The notes beneath the pieces were generated by a model. The model was not told where the DNA came from. It made no database searches and worked only from the letters and a program-made list of their open reading frames with translations. This document shows positions 52,890 through 62,284 of a stretch of 64,000 nucleotides of DNA, piece by piece. Origin of the DNA: CAVTJL01 sp963735065 (GTDB lineage: Bacteria; Pseudomonadota; Alphaproteobacteria; Geminicoccales; Geminicoccaceae). Numbering within the stretch: the stretch's first letter is position 1; every line of letters begins with the position of its first letter. Position numbers and translations under genes: made by a program. The stretch lies in the NCBI GenBank assembly GCA_963735065.1, contig CAVTJL010000001.1, positions 1,922,001 through 1,986,000 on the forward strand. The letters run 5' to 3'.

Positions 52890-55079
52890 ATGGATATCCA
52901 GACGGTTCCCGTTCTGTTGCCGCTACCACTCGACACGCCGTTCGACTATCGCGTCGACGATGGGCCAATTCCGGCGCCGGGCAGCTTCGTGCGCGTGCCG
53001 TTCGGCAGCCGGGACGCAGTTGGCGTGGTCTGGCACCGGCCGGCCGCGCGTCGTGTGCCGACCGCCCGGCTCAAGGCGATCCGGAGCACGTTCGACGCGC
53101 CACCGCTTCCGCCCGCGCTCTGCCGATTCGTTGATGCCGTAGCCTGCCAGACCCTGGCGCCGCTGGGCACCGTCCTCCGCCTCGCGATGAGCGTGCCGGC
53201 GGCCCTGGAGCCGCTACCAGCTCGACTGGGCTATCGGTCGCGCGAGAAGGCGTGTGCGCCCATGGGCGTGGTGCAGCGGCGGGTGCTCGAGGCGCTGGCG
53301 GGGGGCCGTGCCCTCACTGGAACCTCCCTCGGCAAGGCCGCCAAGGCAACCGCTGCCGCCCTGCGGCAGATGGCGGAGGCAGGCTTGATCGAAGCCATCG
53401 ACCTGCCCGATCCGGAAGAGCCCGGGCGGCCGGACCCGGCGCGCGTCGGCGTTGCTCTCTCGGAGGCGCAAGCGGCTGCGGCCGAGGAGCTCGGCGAGCT
53501 TACGCTGCGCGGTGCTGGTGTGGCGCTGCTCGAGGGGGTGCCCGGCGCCGGTAAGACCGAGGTCTATCTCGAGGCCATAGCCACGGCGTTGCGCGAGGGG
53601 CGGCGTGCCCTGGTGCTGTTGCCCGAGATCGCCCTTTCCGCGCAGTGGCTCGAGCGCTTTCAGCGCCGCTTCGGCAGCGCGCCCATCGCTTGGCACTCGG
53701 GGCTGACGTCGGCGCAGCGGCGCCGACACTGGCGCTGGATCGCAGAGGGGAGGGCGTCAGTGGTGGTGGGCGCCCGGTCGGCCCTGTTCCTGCCGCTCGA
53801 CAATCTTGGTGTCGTGGTCGTTGACGAGGAGCATGACGCGAGCTTCAAGCAGGAGGACGGAGTCGTCTATCACGCGCGCGACATGGCGCTGGTCCGGGCC
53901 GATCTCGAGGGCTGCCCCGTCATCCTGGCGAGCGCCACGCCCTCGCTCGAGACGGCGCTCCATGCCGGTGCCGTCGCCGGGGCGGAAGACCGGGCCCCCG
54001 GCTGGCGCAGGGTGACACTGCCGGCGCGGCATGGCGAGGCGCCGATGCCCAAAGTGGGTATCGTCGATCTCCGCAAGGAGCGGCCGCCAAGGGGAGCTTT
54101 CCTGGCCCCGTCGCTGAGGGAGGCGCTGATCGAGACCCGGGAGGCCGGTGCCCAGTCATTGCTGTTCCTGAACCGTCGTGGCTATGCCCCTTTGACGCTC
54201 TGTCGAGCATGCGGCCACCGGCTCCGCTGCCCCAATTGCTCGTCATGGCTGACGAGCCACCGCTTCCGCGGACGTATGCTCTGTCACCATTGCGGCTACT
54301 CGATGCCGGAGCCGGAGCACTGTCCTGCCTGCGGCGCGCTCGAGTCCCTGGCTCTGTCGGGCCCGGGCGTCGAGCGGGTTGCCGAGGAGACAGCAAAGGT
54401 TCTTCCCGGTGCTCGAATAGCGATCATGACCAGCGACACGGTCTCGACCGCCGCTGCGGCGGAGGCGCTCGTGCGCTCGATGGAGCGGGGCGAGATCGAC
54501 GTGCTGGTGGGCACACAGATGATCGCCAAGGGCCACCATTTCCCGAGCCTCACGCTCGTGGGTGTCGTTGACGCCGATCTAAGCCTGGGCGGGGGGGATC
54601 CGCGGGCTGCCGAGAGGACCTTCCAGCTGCTCTATCAAGTGGCTGGCCGAGCCGGGCGTGCGGACCGGCCGGGACGCGTGCTCATCCAGACGCACCTGCC
54701 GGAGCATCCGGTGATGCGGTCCATTCTCGACGGGGACCGCGAGCGCTTCCTCGCCGTCGAGCTCGAGGAGCGCCGAGCCGGGGGATTGCCTCCGTTGGGG
54801 CAGCTCGCAGCGCTGATCCTTGCCGGTCGGGACCGCGGGCAGGTCGAGGGCGAAGCGAGGAAGCTGGCGCGGGCGGCGCCGCCCGATGACGGCGTGCGGG
54901 TGCTCGGCCCGGCGCCAGCGCCGCTGTCCTTGCTCCGTGGCCGCTGGCGCGAGCGACTCCTGGTCAAGGCAGAGCCTGAGATCGACCTGCCGGCATGGCT
55001 GCGTCGCTGGCTTGGGCCCGTCCGTCTTCCTTCCCAGGTCTCCCTGCAGATCGACGTCAATCCGCAAAGCTTTCTCTGA
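52890..55079 (+). CDS. priA: Primosomal replication restart helicase PriA
   Basis: 729 aa. PriA reloads the replisome at stalled forks. The N-terminal 3'-end-binding domain starts MDIQTVPVLLPLPLDTPFDY. The helicase core has EGVPGAGKTEVYLEAI (Walker A), VVVVDEEHDASFK (DEEH box) and ILASATPSLET. Eight cysteines in two zinc sites follow (LCRACGHRLRCPNC and LCHHCGYSMPEPEHCPACG), then VLVGTQMIAKGHHFP and YQVAGRAGRADRPG. ATG 52890 fits the family; the earlier in-frame ATG at 52842 adds 16 residues without a match. Confidence 0.95.
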   Translation: MDIQTVPVLLPLPLDTPFDYRVDDGPIPAPGSFVRVPFGSRDAVGVVWHRPAARRVPTARLKAIRSTFDAPPLPPALCRFVDAVACQTLAPLGTVLRLAMSVPAALEPLPARLGYRSREKACAPMGVVQRRVLEALAGGRALTGTSLGKAAKATAAALRQMAEAGLIEAIDLPDPEEPGRPDPARVGVALSEAQAAAAEELGELTLRGAGVALLEGVPGAGKTEVYLEAIATALREGRRALVLLPEIALSAQWLERFQRRFGSAPIAWHSGLTSAQRRRHWRWIAEGRASVVVGARSALFLPLDNLGVVVVDEEHDASFKQEDGVVYHARDMALVRADLEGCPVILASATPSLETALHAGAVAGAEDRAPGWRRVTLPARHGEAPMPKVGIVDLRKERPPRGAFLAPSLREALIETREAGAQSLLFLNRRGYAPLTLCRACGHRLRCPNCSSWLTSHRFRGRMLCHHCGYSMPEPEHCPACGALESLALSGPGVERVAEETAKVLPGARIAIMTSDTVSTAAAAEALVRSMERGEIDVLVGTQMIAKGHHFPSLTLVGVVDADLSLGGGDPRAAERTFQLLYQVAGRAGRADRPGRVLIQTHLPEHPVMRSILDGDRERFLAVELEERRAGGLPPLGQLAALILAGRDRGQVEGEARKLARAAPPDDGVRVLGPAPAPLSLLRGRWRERLLVKAEPEIDLPAWLRRWLGPVRLPSQVSLQIDVNPQSFL

Positions 55080-55091
55080 GGCGCCCGCCGG

Positions 55092-56222
55092 TCAGGCCTC
55101 GATCTCGGCGGGGTCAGGGTCGTGGGCCGGCCCTGTGAGGCCGAGGCTGCGATGGTCGATCGCAACGCTCTTGATGACGGCGAAGACCGGCAGGCCGGGC
55201 CGTAGGCCCAGCCGCTCGACGGACTGGCGGGTGATTCGGGCAAGGAGCCGTCCCTGCCCACAGGCGAGGGCCACCTCGACGATGGCTCCCTCGGGTGGCG
55301 CCAGCTCATCGATCTGTCCGGCCAGCACGTTGAGCGCGCTGAATCCCTCGGGCGGGGCCAGGGCCAGCATGACGTCGCGAGCGCGGATGCGCACCCGGAT
55401 GGGCGTGCCGGCGGGCAGGTCGAGGCGCGGTACCCGGAGCTCACCCGCGCTGGTGACGAGCGTCGTGAGCTCAAAGGCATCATCGTGCCGGCGGACATGA
55501 CCTTCCAGGAGCGCGCCGGCCTCGTAGCGGCCCGTCGCCGGGCGCAGATCGAGGCGCGCCATGAGGTCAACAGGCGAGCCGGCTGCCTGGACGCGGCCGT
55601 CCGCGATCAGCACCAGCGTCGTCGCGAGGCGGGTCACCTCGCGAAGCGAGTGGCTGACATAGACGATGGGGATGCGGAGCTCGTCGCGGAGCCGCTCGAT
55701 GAAGGGAAGTATCTCGGCCTTCCTCGGATCGTCGAGGGCAGCCAGCGGCTCGTCCATCAAGAGCAGGCGCGGGCTTGCCAGCAGCGCCCGGCCGATCGCC
55801 ACCCGCTGTTTCTCGCCGCCGGAAAGGCCTTTCGGACGGCGGTCGAGAAGGTGCCCGATTCCCAGGAGATCGACGACTTGGTCGAGGCGGAGATAGCGTG
55901 CCTCGCGAGGAGCGAACCAGAGCCCGTAGAGCAGGTTCTGGCGCACCGTCATGTGGGGGAAGAGGCGGCCTTCCTGGAAGATGTAGCCGATCCGGCGCCG
56001 GTGCCGGGGCACGAAGATCCGCCGCTCCGTATCGAGCAGGACCGTGTCATCCAAGGAGACACGTCCATGCCTTGGCCGGATGAGCCCGCCTATGGCGCTC
56101 ACGGTCGAGGTCTTGCCGGAGCCGGATCGTCCGAAGAGCGCGGTGAGCCCCGCTCCTGCCCTGAAGCGGATATCGAGACTGAAGTCGCCGAGCTGGTGGC
56201 TGATCTCGACGGCGAGCGTCAT
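55092..56222 (-). CDS. modC: Molybdate ABC transporter ATPase ModC
   Basis: 376 aa. The ABC domain has LFGRSGSGKTSTVSAIGGL (Walker A), LSGGEKQRVAIGRALL (signature), LLLMDEPLAALD (Walker B) and a YVSHSLREV switch. The C-terminal 100 residues form a mop/TOBE domain (VRIRARDVMLALAPPEG, LNVLAGQIDELAPPEGAIVE) that binds molybdate and inhibits transport when the anion is plentiful. The ATG overlaps the modB stop by 4 bp, so the two are translationally coupled. It supplies molybdenum to the cofactor made by MoaA and its partners. Confidence 0.95.
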   Translation of the reverse strand: MTLAVEISHQLGDFSLDIRFRAGAGLTALFGRSGSGKTSTVSAIGGLIRPRHGRVSLDDTVLLDTERRIFVPRHRRRIGYIFQEGRLFPHMTVRQNLLYGLWFAPREARYLRLDQVVDLLGIGHLLDRRPKGLSGGEKQRVAIGRALLASPRLLLMDEPLAALDDPRKAEILPFIERLRDELRIPIVYVSHSLREVTRLATTLVLIADGRVQAAGSPVDLMARLDLRPATGRYEAGALLEGHVRRHDDAFELTTLVTSAGELRVPRLDLPAGTPIRVRIRARDVMLALAPPEGFSALNVLAGQIDELAPPEGAIVEVALACGQGRLLARITRQSVERLGLRPGLPVFAVIKSVAIDHRSLGLTGPAHDPDPAEIEA

Positions 56223-56923
56223 CAGGTGCCGATCAGCCGGACGATGCGCCGCGACACCAGCTCGGACGCCAGCAGGGCGAGGCCTGACAGGAGAACCGCG
56301 ATCAGCGATAGACGGAGCGCTCCTGCCTCGCCGCCAGGCATCTGAATATAGGTGTAGATCGCTGCCGGGATCGTCTGTGTCTCACCAGGGATGTTCGACA
56401 CGAAGGTGATCGTGGCCCCGAACTCCCCGAGGCTGCGGGCAAATGCCAGAACCATGCCGGCGATGATTCCGGGTAGCATCAGCGGCAGCGTGACCGTCAC
56501 GAAGACCCAGGGAGCGCTCGCTCCAAGGGTTCCCGCTGCCTGCTCGAGGCCACGATCCATCGCCTCGACCGACAGGCGGATCGCCCGGACCATCAGCGGG
56601 AAGCCCATCACGGCCGAGGCTAGCGCTGCACCCGTCCAGCGAAAGGCGAGGACGATGCCCAGATGGTCGGCCAGGAAAGCGCCGAGCGGGCCCCGACGTC
56701 CGAACAGCAGCAGCAGAAAGTAGCCGGTCACGACGGGTGGCAGGACGAGAGGCAGATGGACGGCGATGTCGAGCGCCGTCCGTCCGGGGAAGTGGCCACG
56801 GCCCAGCAGGAGAGCCACCACCACGCCGACCGGCAGGCTCGTGAGCGTGGCCCAGGTGGCGACCCTCAGGCTGAGCTCGATCGCGGTCAGCTCATCTGGG
56901 GACAGGCCGAGAAGGGAGGCCAT
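56222..56923 (-). CDS. modB: Molybdate ABC transporter permease ModB
   Basis: 233 aa. Five or six membrane helices, with the coupling loop AMDRGLEQAAGTLGASAPWVF near the middle, LVLPPVVTGYFLLLLFGRRG before it and LGEFGATITFVSNIPGETQT after it; the last is characteristic of ModB. The true start is ATG 56923 (MASLLGLSPDELTAIELSLR), preceded by a weak ribosome-binding region inside the modA end region. The longer frame to 57277 runs antiparallel in another reading of modA and was rejected. Confidence 0.93.
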   Translation of the reverse strand: MASLLGLSPDELTAIELSLRVATWATLTSLPVGVVVALLLGRGHFPGRTALDIAVHLPLVLPPVVTGYFLLLLFGRRGPLGAFLADHLGIVLAFRWTGAALASAVMGFPLMVRAIRLSVEAMDRGLEQAAGTLGASAPWVFVTVTLPLMLPGIIAGMVLAFARSLGEFGATITFVSNIPGETQTIPAAIYTYIQMPGGEAGALRLSLIAVLLSGLALLASELVSRRIVRLIGT

Positions 56924-56933
56924 CGGTGCAGGT

Positions 56934-57728
56934 CTACTCCAGCACGTTGAAGCCCCAACGCTCGAAGGCCGGCCGGGCCGCCGCCGATCGGAGATAGGCG
57001 ACGTACGCCGCCGCCTCCGTCTTGGTCGATGCGGCGAGAATGGCCACGGGATAGATGATCTTCGGGTGCGTGTCGTCGGGAAAGACGCCGACCACCTCGA
57101 CGTTCGGATCGGCCGCCGCGTCCGTCTGATAGACGATGCCGTAAGGCGCCTCGCCGCGAGAGACCAGGGCCAGTGCTGCCCGGACGTTCTGGGCCTGCGC
57201 GATCTTGCTCTCGACGGACGTCCATACACCGAGCGCCTGCAGGGACGCCTTTCCATATTTGCCGGCCGGGACGGCATCGGTGTTCGCCATCGCCAGCCGG
57301 CCGCCCTTCAGCAGCTCGGCCAGCGGAAATCCCTTCTCGATCGGCACCTTTCTGGACTGGCCCTTCGGAGCGATCAGCACGAGATGGTTGGACAGGATGT
57401 TCGCCCGGCTGCTCGCGCGGATCAGGTTCTGCTTCTCGAGATAGTTCATCCAGTCGAGGTCGGCCGAGATGAACACATCGGCCGGGGCGCCGGCTTCGAT
57501 CTGCTTTGCGAGCGTGGAGCTGCCGGCGAAGGAGACCGTCACCTTGCGACCGGTGTCCTTCGCATACCGCGCATCCGCATCGTCGAGGGCATTCTTGAGG
57601 CTGGCCGCAGCGAAAACCAGCAGACCGTCATTGGCTGCAGGGGCCGGCACGGCGGCGCCAGCGAGCGTGACCAGGGCGAGGGCGGCGGCTGCCGCTGCCC
57701 GACCGAGCCGCACCAGGGGCATGACCAT
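56934..57728 (-). CDS. modA: Molybdate ABC transporter substrate-binding protein ModA
   Basis: 264 aa. A signal peptide (AAAAAALALVTLAGAAVPAP, cleavage near APA) precedes the mature LLVFAAASLKNALDDADARY. The oxyanion-site segments SFAGSSTLAKQIEAGAPADVF and GIVYQTDAAADPNVEVVGVF are typical of ModA. ATG 57728 follows AGGAGG at 9 bp; an ATG at 57722 is also possible. First gene of modABC, 10 bp before modB. Confidence 0.94.
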   Translation of the reverse strand: MVMPLVRLGRAAAAAALALVTLAGAAVPAPAANDGLLVFAAASLKNALDDADARYAKDTGRKVTVSFAGSSTLAKQIEAGAPADVFISADLDWMNYLEKQNLIRASSRANILSNHLVLIAPKGQSRKVPIEKGFPLAELLKGGRLAMANTDAVPAGKYGKASLQALGVWTSVESKIAQAQNVRAALALVSRGEAPYGIVYQTDAAADPNVEVVGVFPDDTHPKIIYPVAILAASTKTEAAAYVAYLRSAAARPAFERWGFNVLE

Positions 57729-57787
57729 GGCCTTCTTCCTCCTCGTTATGTCTGGGAGGATATAGCGCTTCGCAGCGGATCAGAAGT

Positions 57788-57811
57788 GCTATATTCGCTC
57801 GGATATATCGC
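57788..57811 (-). promoter_or_regulatory. Candidate molybdate (ModE-type) operator upstream of modA
   Basis: On the plus strand the dyad reads GCTATAT, an 8-bp centre TCGCTCGG, then ATATATCGC. The arms resemble the CGCTATAT half-sites of Mo-boxes bound by ModE-type regulators. It lies 60-83 bp upstream of modA. A second possible arm, TATAGC, lies closer at about 57761-57766. No modE gene is in the window, and the match is only by eye. Confidence 0.42.
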
Positions 57812-57954
57812 CCGTCACGCAGCCGGCTCGTATCGAGCGCCAGCTCGTCGCGAGCCACGGGGCGAGCCGGGTGAACAGATCGGGGCCGGCGTCGTGTGCC
57901 TTCGCGGGAAAGCGCTCGTGGCGATCCTCTCCCGCTCGGAGCCCGAAAGAAGCC

Positions 57955-60900
57955 TCAGCTCACCTCGGCCAGCTCGGCCGCTCGTTTCGCACCGGCGCTG
58001 GGGCGATGGTCGGCGCCGATATAGGTGTAGACGACAGGCAGCACGAAGAGCGTGAAGAGCGTCCCGATCGACATGCCGGCCACGATGACGATGCCAATCG
58101 AGAACCGGCTTGCGGCGCCAGCGCCCGAGGCCACGAGGAGCGGCAGAAGACCCATGACCATTGCTGCCGTCGTCATCAAGATCGGCCTGAGCCGGACCTT
58201 TGCCGCGCGCTCGATCGCGGACCGCCGGTCGAGGCTCTCGCTCTGCTGCAGCTCGTTGGCGAAGGCCACCATCAGGATGCCGTGCTTGCTGATCAGCCCG
58301 ATCAGCGTGACCAGGCCGATCTGAGTGTAAATATTGAGCGTGGCAGCGCCGAAGAACAGCGGCAGCAGCGCACCGCAAACCGACATCGGCACGCTGACGA
58401 GGATGACCAGCGGGTCGCGGATGCTCTCGAACTGCGCCGCGAGCACAAGATAGATGACGATCAGCGCAAAGATGAAGGTGACCGTCAGCTGGTTGCCTTC
58501 CGTGACGTACTGACGGGATTCCGACAGGAAGGCGTGCTGGAAGCCCGCCGGCAGCTCTTCCTTGGCCTGCTGCTGCAGGAAGTCCACGGCCTGGCCCATG
58601 GTGACATTGGGCAGAGGCACGGCGGAGAAGGTCGCCGCGTTCAGCTGGTTGTAGTGGGTGAGCGCGTTCGGGTCGGTGCCCGTGGTGATCGACACCACCG
58701 TCGAGAGCGGAATGGCCTGCCCCGATGCGGTCTGCAGATAATATTGCCCGAGATCCTCTGGCGTAAGCCGATCGGCACGCGGCACCTGCGGGATGACCTC
58801 GTAGGAACGTCCCTGCAGATCAAATCGATTGACATAGTTGCCACCGACCATCGTAGCGAGGGTCTGGCCGATGTCCTGCATGGTGATGCCGAGATCGTTT
58901 GCCTTGGAACGGTCGATCTTCACCCGGATGACCGGGTTGTTGAACTCGAGGTCGCTGTCGGTCACGATGAAGAGGCCGCTTTTGCGCGCCGCGGCCTTGA
59001 TCTTCTCCATCACCTTGTAGAGGGTTTGATAATCGCCCGGCGAGCTGATCACCATCTGGACGGGCAAGCCACCCGTGCTCCCCGGCAGAGGCGGTAGTGA
59101 GAACAGGAATATCTGCTCGCCCGTTACCGAGTTGAGCTTGGCCTGGACGATCGGCTGCAGCTTCAGTGAGCTCGTGTTGCGCTCATCCCACGGCTTCAGG
59201 ATCATCCCGGCAAAGCCGTTGTTCGGGCCATCCGTTCCGTTCACCACAAAGCGCGTGTCGGTCTCGGGAAAGGACGAGAGGATGGCGTCGGCCTGATCGC
59301 CATAGTAGTTCGTATAGTCGATGTTCGCGTATTGGGGCGCCTTGACGATGCCGAAGAGCACGCCTTGATCCTCGGGCGGCGCAAGCTCTGCCTTGGTGTT
59401 CATGAAGAGGAAGACCGTCGTGCCGAGCACGACGACCGCGAAGAGCGCGGTCACAGGACGGTAGTCGAGCGAGGATGCCAGACGCCGTCCATAGAAGTCT
59501 GTGGCGCGTGTGAAGGTCCTGTCGACGAGCTTTGCGAAGCGTCCCTCAAGCACGTTATGGCTCAGCAGCATCGAGCACATCATCGGTGACAGCGTGAGCG
59601 CCACGATCCCCGATATGATCACCGTGCCCGCGAGGGTGAAGGCGAACTCGCGGAAGAGCGAGCCCGTGAGACCCGAGAGAAAGCCGATCGGCGCGTAGAC
59701 CGCAGCGAGCGTGATCGTCATCGTGATCACCGGCCCGGCTATCTCCCGGGCACCGATGAGCGCTGCCTGGACCGGCGTCTTGCCCTCCTCGATGTGGCGG
59801 AAGACGTTCTCGACCACGACGATTGCGTCGTCGACCACGAGACCGATCGCCAGCACCATTGCCAGCAGGGTCAGGAGATTGAGGCTGAAGCCGAGCGCCA
59901 GCATGAGGATGCCGCCGCCGATCAGCGAGAGCGGCATCGTCACCACGGGAATCAGCACCGAGCGAATCGTGCCGAGGAACAAGAAGATGACGACGACGAC
60001 GATCAGGACGGCCTCGATGAGCGTATGCTCGACCTCGGAGATCGACGAGTTGATGAACTTCGTCGAGTCGTAGACGACATGCATCTTCACCGTCGGCGGC
60101 AGCCCCGCCTCGATCGTCGGCAGGAGCGCGCGCACGCCCTCAACGATCTGCAGCGGGTTCCCGGTCGGTGTGGCGTTGATTCCCATGAAAACGGCGTGCT
60201 GGCCGTTCATGCTGACGGAGCTGTCGCTGCTCTGCGCGCCCAGCTCGACCGTCGCGACGTCGCCCAGCCGCACGAGGCTGCCGTCTTTGGCTTTCACGAC
60301 GAGATTGCGGAACTGGTCCAGGCTCTCCAGGCCGGTGTCGGTCGTGATGTTGGTGACGGTGAAATAGCCCTTGGCCTGGCCGGCGGCGGACTGGAAGTTG
60401 TTGGCAGCGAGCGCAGCCGCCAGATCTTGTGCCGAGACGCCGCGTGCGGCCATCCGCTTGGGGTTGAGCCAGATCCGCATCGCGAATGGCTGGCCGCCCA
60501 GGATGTCGGCGGAGGCGACGCCGTCGACGGTAGCAAGGAGCGGCTGGACGACGCGGCTCAGATAGTCGGTGATCGCCGCGCCGGCCAAGACGGGGCTCGC
60601 GAACCCGATGTACATGACCGCTGTTGTCTGGCCGGTCGACTTCGTGATGACAGGGTCGTTCGCCTCACGTGGCAGGCGGTACTTGACCTGATTGACCTTC
60701 GCCATGACGTCGGTCATCGCCACGTTCGGATCGAAGTTCAGCTTTACATAGATCTTGATCGAGCTGGTGCCCTGCACCGACGACGAGGTCATGTAATCGA
60801 TGCCTTCGGCGCCGGCGACCGCCTGCTCGATGGGCTGCGTGATGAAGCCCTGCATCAGCTCCGATGAGGCGCCCGCATAGGTCGTCGAGACGGTGATGAC

Positions 60901-61035
60901 CGTGTTCGAGAGCTTTGGATACTGGCGAACGTTCAGCTCGGTGAGGCTCTTGAGCCCGATCAGCAGGATCAGGAGGCTCACGACCGTCGCCAGGACCGGA
61001 CGACGCACGAAGACGTCGGTAAATCTCATGGCCAA
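57955..61035 (-). CDS. RND multidrug efflux transporter, AcrB/HAE1 family
   Basis: 1026 aa, inner-membrane proton-driven pump. It starts with RFTDVFVRRPVLATVVSLLI and has the porter domain (VNQVKYRLPREANDPVITKS, ANNFQSAAGQAKGYF). The transmembrane relay helix GLVVDDAIVVVENVFRHIEE carries the paired Asp residues, and the second half repeats the layout (PMSVCGALLPLFFGAATLNI, TLIGLISKHGILMVAFANEL). Substrate range cannot be told. It follows the adaptor gene by 24 bp; no outer-membrane TolC-like gene is adjacent, so a channel must be shared. Confidence 0.93.
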   Translation of the reverse strand: MAMRFTDVFVRRPVLATVVSLLILLIGLKSLTELNVRQYPKLSNTVITVSTTYAGASSELMQGFITQPIEQAVAGAEGIDYMTSSSVQGTSSIKIYVKLNFDPNVAMTDVMAKVNQVKYRLPREANDPVITKSTGQTTAVMYIGFASPVLAGAAITDYLSRVVQPLLATVDGVASADILGGQPFAMRIWLNPKRMAARGVSAQDLAAALAANNFQSAAGQAKGYFTVTNITTDTGLESLDQFRNLVVKAKDGSLVRLGDVATVELGAQSSDSSVSMNGQHAVFMGINATPTGNPLQIVEGVRALLPTIEAGLPPTVKMHVVYDSTKFINSSISEVEHTLIEAVLIVVVVIFLFLGTIRSVLIPVVTMPLSLIGGGILMLALGFSLNLLTLLAMVLAIGLVVDDAIVVVENVFRHIEEGKTPVQAALIGAREIAGPVITMTITLAAVYAPIGFLSGLTGSLFREFAFTLAGTVIISGIVALTLSPMMCSMLLSHNVLEGRFAKLVDRTFTRATDFYGRRLASSLDYRPVTALFAVVVLGTTVFLFMNTKAELAPPEDQGVLFGIVKAPQYANIDYTNYYGDQADAILSSFPETDTRFVVNGTDGPNNGFAGMILKPWDERNTSSLKLQPIVQAKLNSVTGEQIFLFSLPPLPGSTGGLPVQMVISSPGDYQTLYKVMEKIKAAARKSGLFIVTDSDLEFNNPVIRVKIDRSKANDLGITMQDIGQTLATMVGGNYVNRFDLQGRSYEVIPQVPRADRLTPEDLGQYYLQTASGQAIPLSTVVSITTGTDPNALTHYNQLNAATFSAVPLPNVTMGQAVDFLQQQAKEELPAGFQHAFLSESRQYVTEGNQLTVTFIFALIVIYLVLAAQFESIRDPLVILVSVPMSVCGALLPLFFGAATLNIYTQIGLVTLIGLISKHGILMVAFANELQQSESLDRRSAIERAAKVRLRPILMTTAAMVMGLLPLLVASGAGAASRFSIGIVIVAGMSIGTLFTLFVLPVVYTYIGADHRPSAGAKRAAELAEVS

Positions 61036-61059
61036 GGGCCCTTGCGATGGGGGCGTTGC

Positions 61060-62256
61060 TTACTCGAGCGGAGCCTGCGCCGGGATGGGCGGTGGCGTGT
61101 TGTTCTCGACCGTCACGGCGGCGCCGTTGAAGAGCTTGATCTGCCCGGACGCGACGACGAGGTCGCCGGCCTTGACGCCCGAGAGTATGGCGATCCGACC
61201 GTCCACGCGCTCGCCGGTCGTCACCGGCGTCTGCTTTGCCTGCATCTCCGGCTTGCCGTCCTTGCCCTCGCCCGCCTTCTCCACGACGAAGACCGAGTCG
61301 CCATAGAGCGTGTTGGTGACGGCCGTCTCAGGCAAGGTCACGACGTTTGGCTCCGGCGGGAGCTCCAGCCGCGCATTGGCGAACATCCCAGGCTGCAGAA
61401 GGTGGTCGGGATTCTCGAAGGTCGCCTGGAGACGGATCACGCGTGTTGTCGGATCGATCTGCGGCTCGATCACCGTCAGCTCGCCCTTGAACACGTGCCC
61501 TGGATAGGCATCGACCTGGACCTCGACCTGCTGCCCGACCTTGATCTTCGCGCGCTCACGCTCCGGTAGGCTGAAGTTGACCCAGAGCGTGTCGAGATCG
61601 GTGAGCGACACGAGAGAGGTGCCTGGCTCGACATACTGACCGAGCTGGACGTCCCGAATGCCGAGCTCGCCGGAAAACGGCGCTCGGATCAGCTTCTGCT
61701 CGATCAGCGCCTTGGTACGGGCGATGCCGGCCTGGGCCTGCTCGAGCGACGCCTCGTTCTGGTCGACGGTGGCCTGGGTGCCAAAATCGCGCTTGGCCAG
61801 GGTCTTCGCCCGATCGAGGTTGAGCTGGGCTAGATGCGCCTGCGCCTCGTAGCTTGCGAGATCGCCCCGATCGGGCCCATCGTCCAGCTGGACCAGCGGA
61901 TCGCCCGCCTTGACGTCGGTGCCTGCCTCGAACATCAGCTTGACGACGCGGCCCCCCACCTCGGGCGCCACCATCACCTGACGAGCGGCTGCCACCGACC
62001 CGATGCCCGAAAGGTAGCGGGGCATTGCTTCGGCCTTGGCCTCCACCGCCGAAACCGGCGTCGGCGGTTGGGTCATGTGCGCGAAATAGTTCGCCATGCC
62101 CTGCTGACGCATCCGGTTGAAGCCGTAGAGCCCACCGACGACGAGCGCCAACAGGATCGCCACAATCACCATTCGCACGATCAGCCCGCGTCTGGACGCT
62201 CGACGCTTCGAGTCGTCGGGCCGCGGCCGGGCATCATCGAACACGGTAGTCGCCAT
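61060..62256 (-). CDS. RND efflux periplasmic adaptor (membrane fusion protein)
   Basis: 398 aa. After a basic N-terminus comes one membrane helix (IVRMVIVAILLALVVGGLYG). A lipoyl-like part (QVMVAPEVGGRVVKLMFEAG, VKAGDPLVQLDD) flanks a coiled-coil hairpin (ASYEAQAHLAQLNLDRAKTL, QATVDQNEASLEQAQAGIAR), then the beta-barrel domain (IRAPFSGELGIRDVQLGQYV, QPGMFANARLELPP). It connects the RND pump to an outer-membrane channel. Cotranscribed with tetR and the pump. Confidence 0.92.
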   Translation of the reverse strand: MATTVFDDARPRPDDSKRRASRRGLIVRMVIVAILLALVVGGLYGFNRMRQQGMANYFAHMTQPPTPVSAVEAKAEAMPRYLSGIGSVAAARQVMVAPEVGGRVVKLMFEAGTDVKAGDPLVQLDDGPDRGDLASYEAQAHLAQLNLDRAKTLAKRDFGTQATVDQNEASLEQAQAGIARTKALIEQKLIRAPFSGELGIRDVQLGQYVEPGTSLVSLTDLDTLWVNFSLPERERAKIKVGQQVEVQVDAYPGHVFKGELTVIEPQIDPTTRVIRLQATFENPDHLLQPGMFANARLELPPEPNVVTLPETAVTNTLYGDSVFVVEKAGEGKDGKPEMQAKQTPVTTGERVDGRIAILSGVKAGDLVVASGQIKLFNGAAVTVENNTPPPIPAQAPLE

Positions 62257-62284
62257 CGACGGCTCCTGTCGGGCTGGGCTTTGG

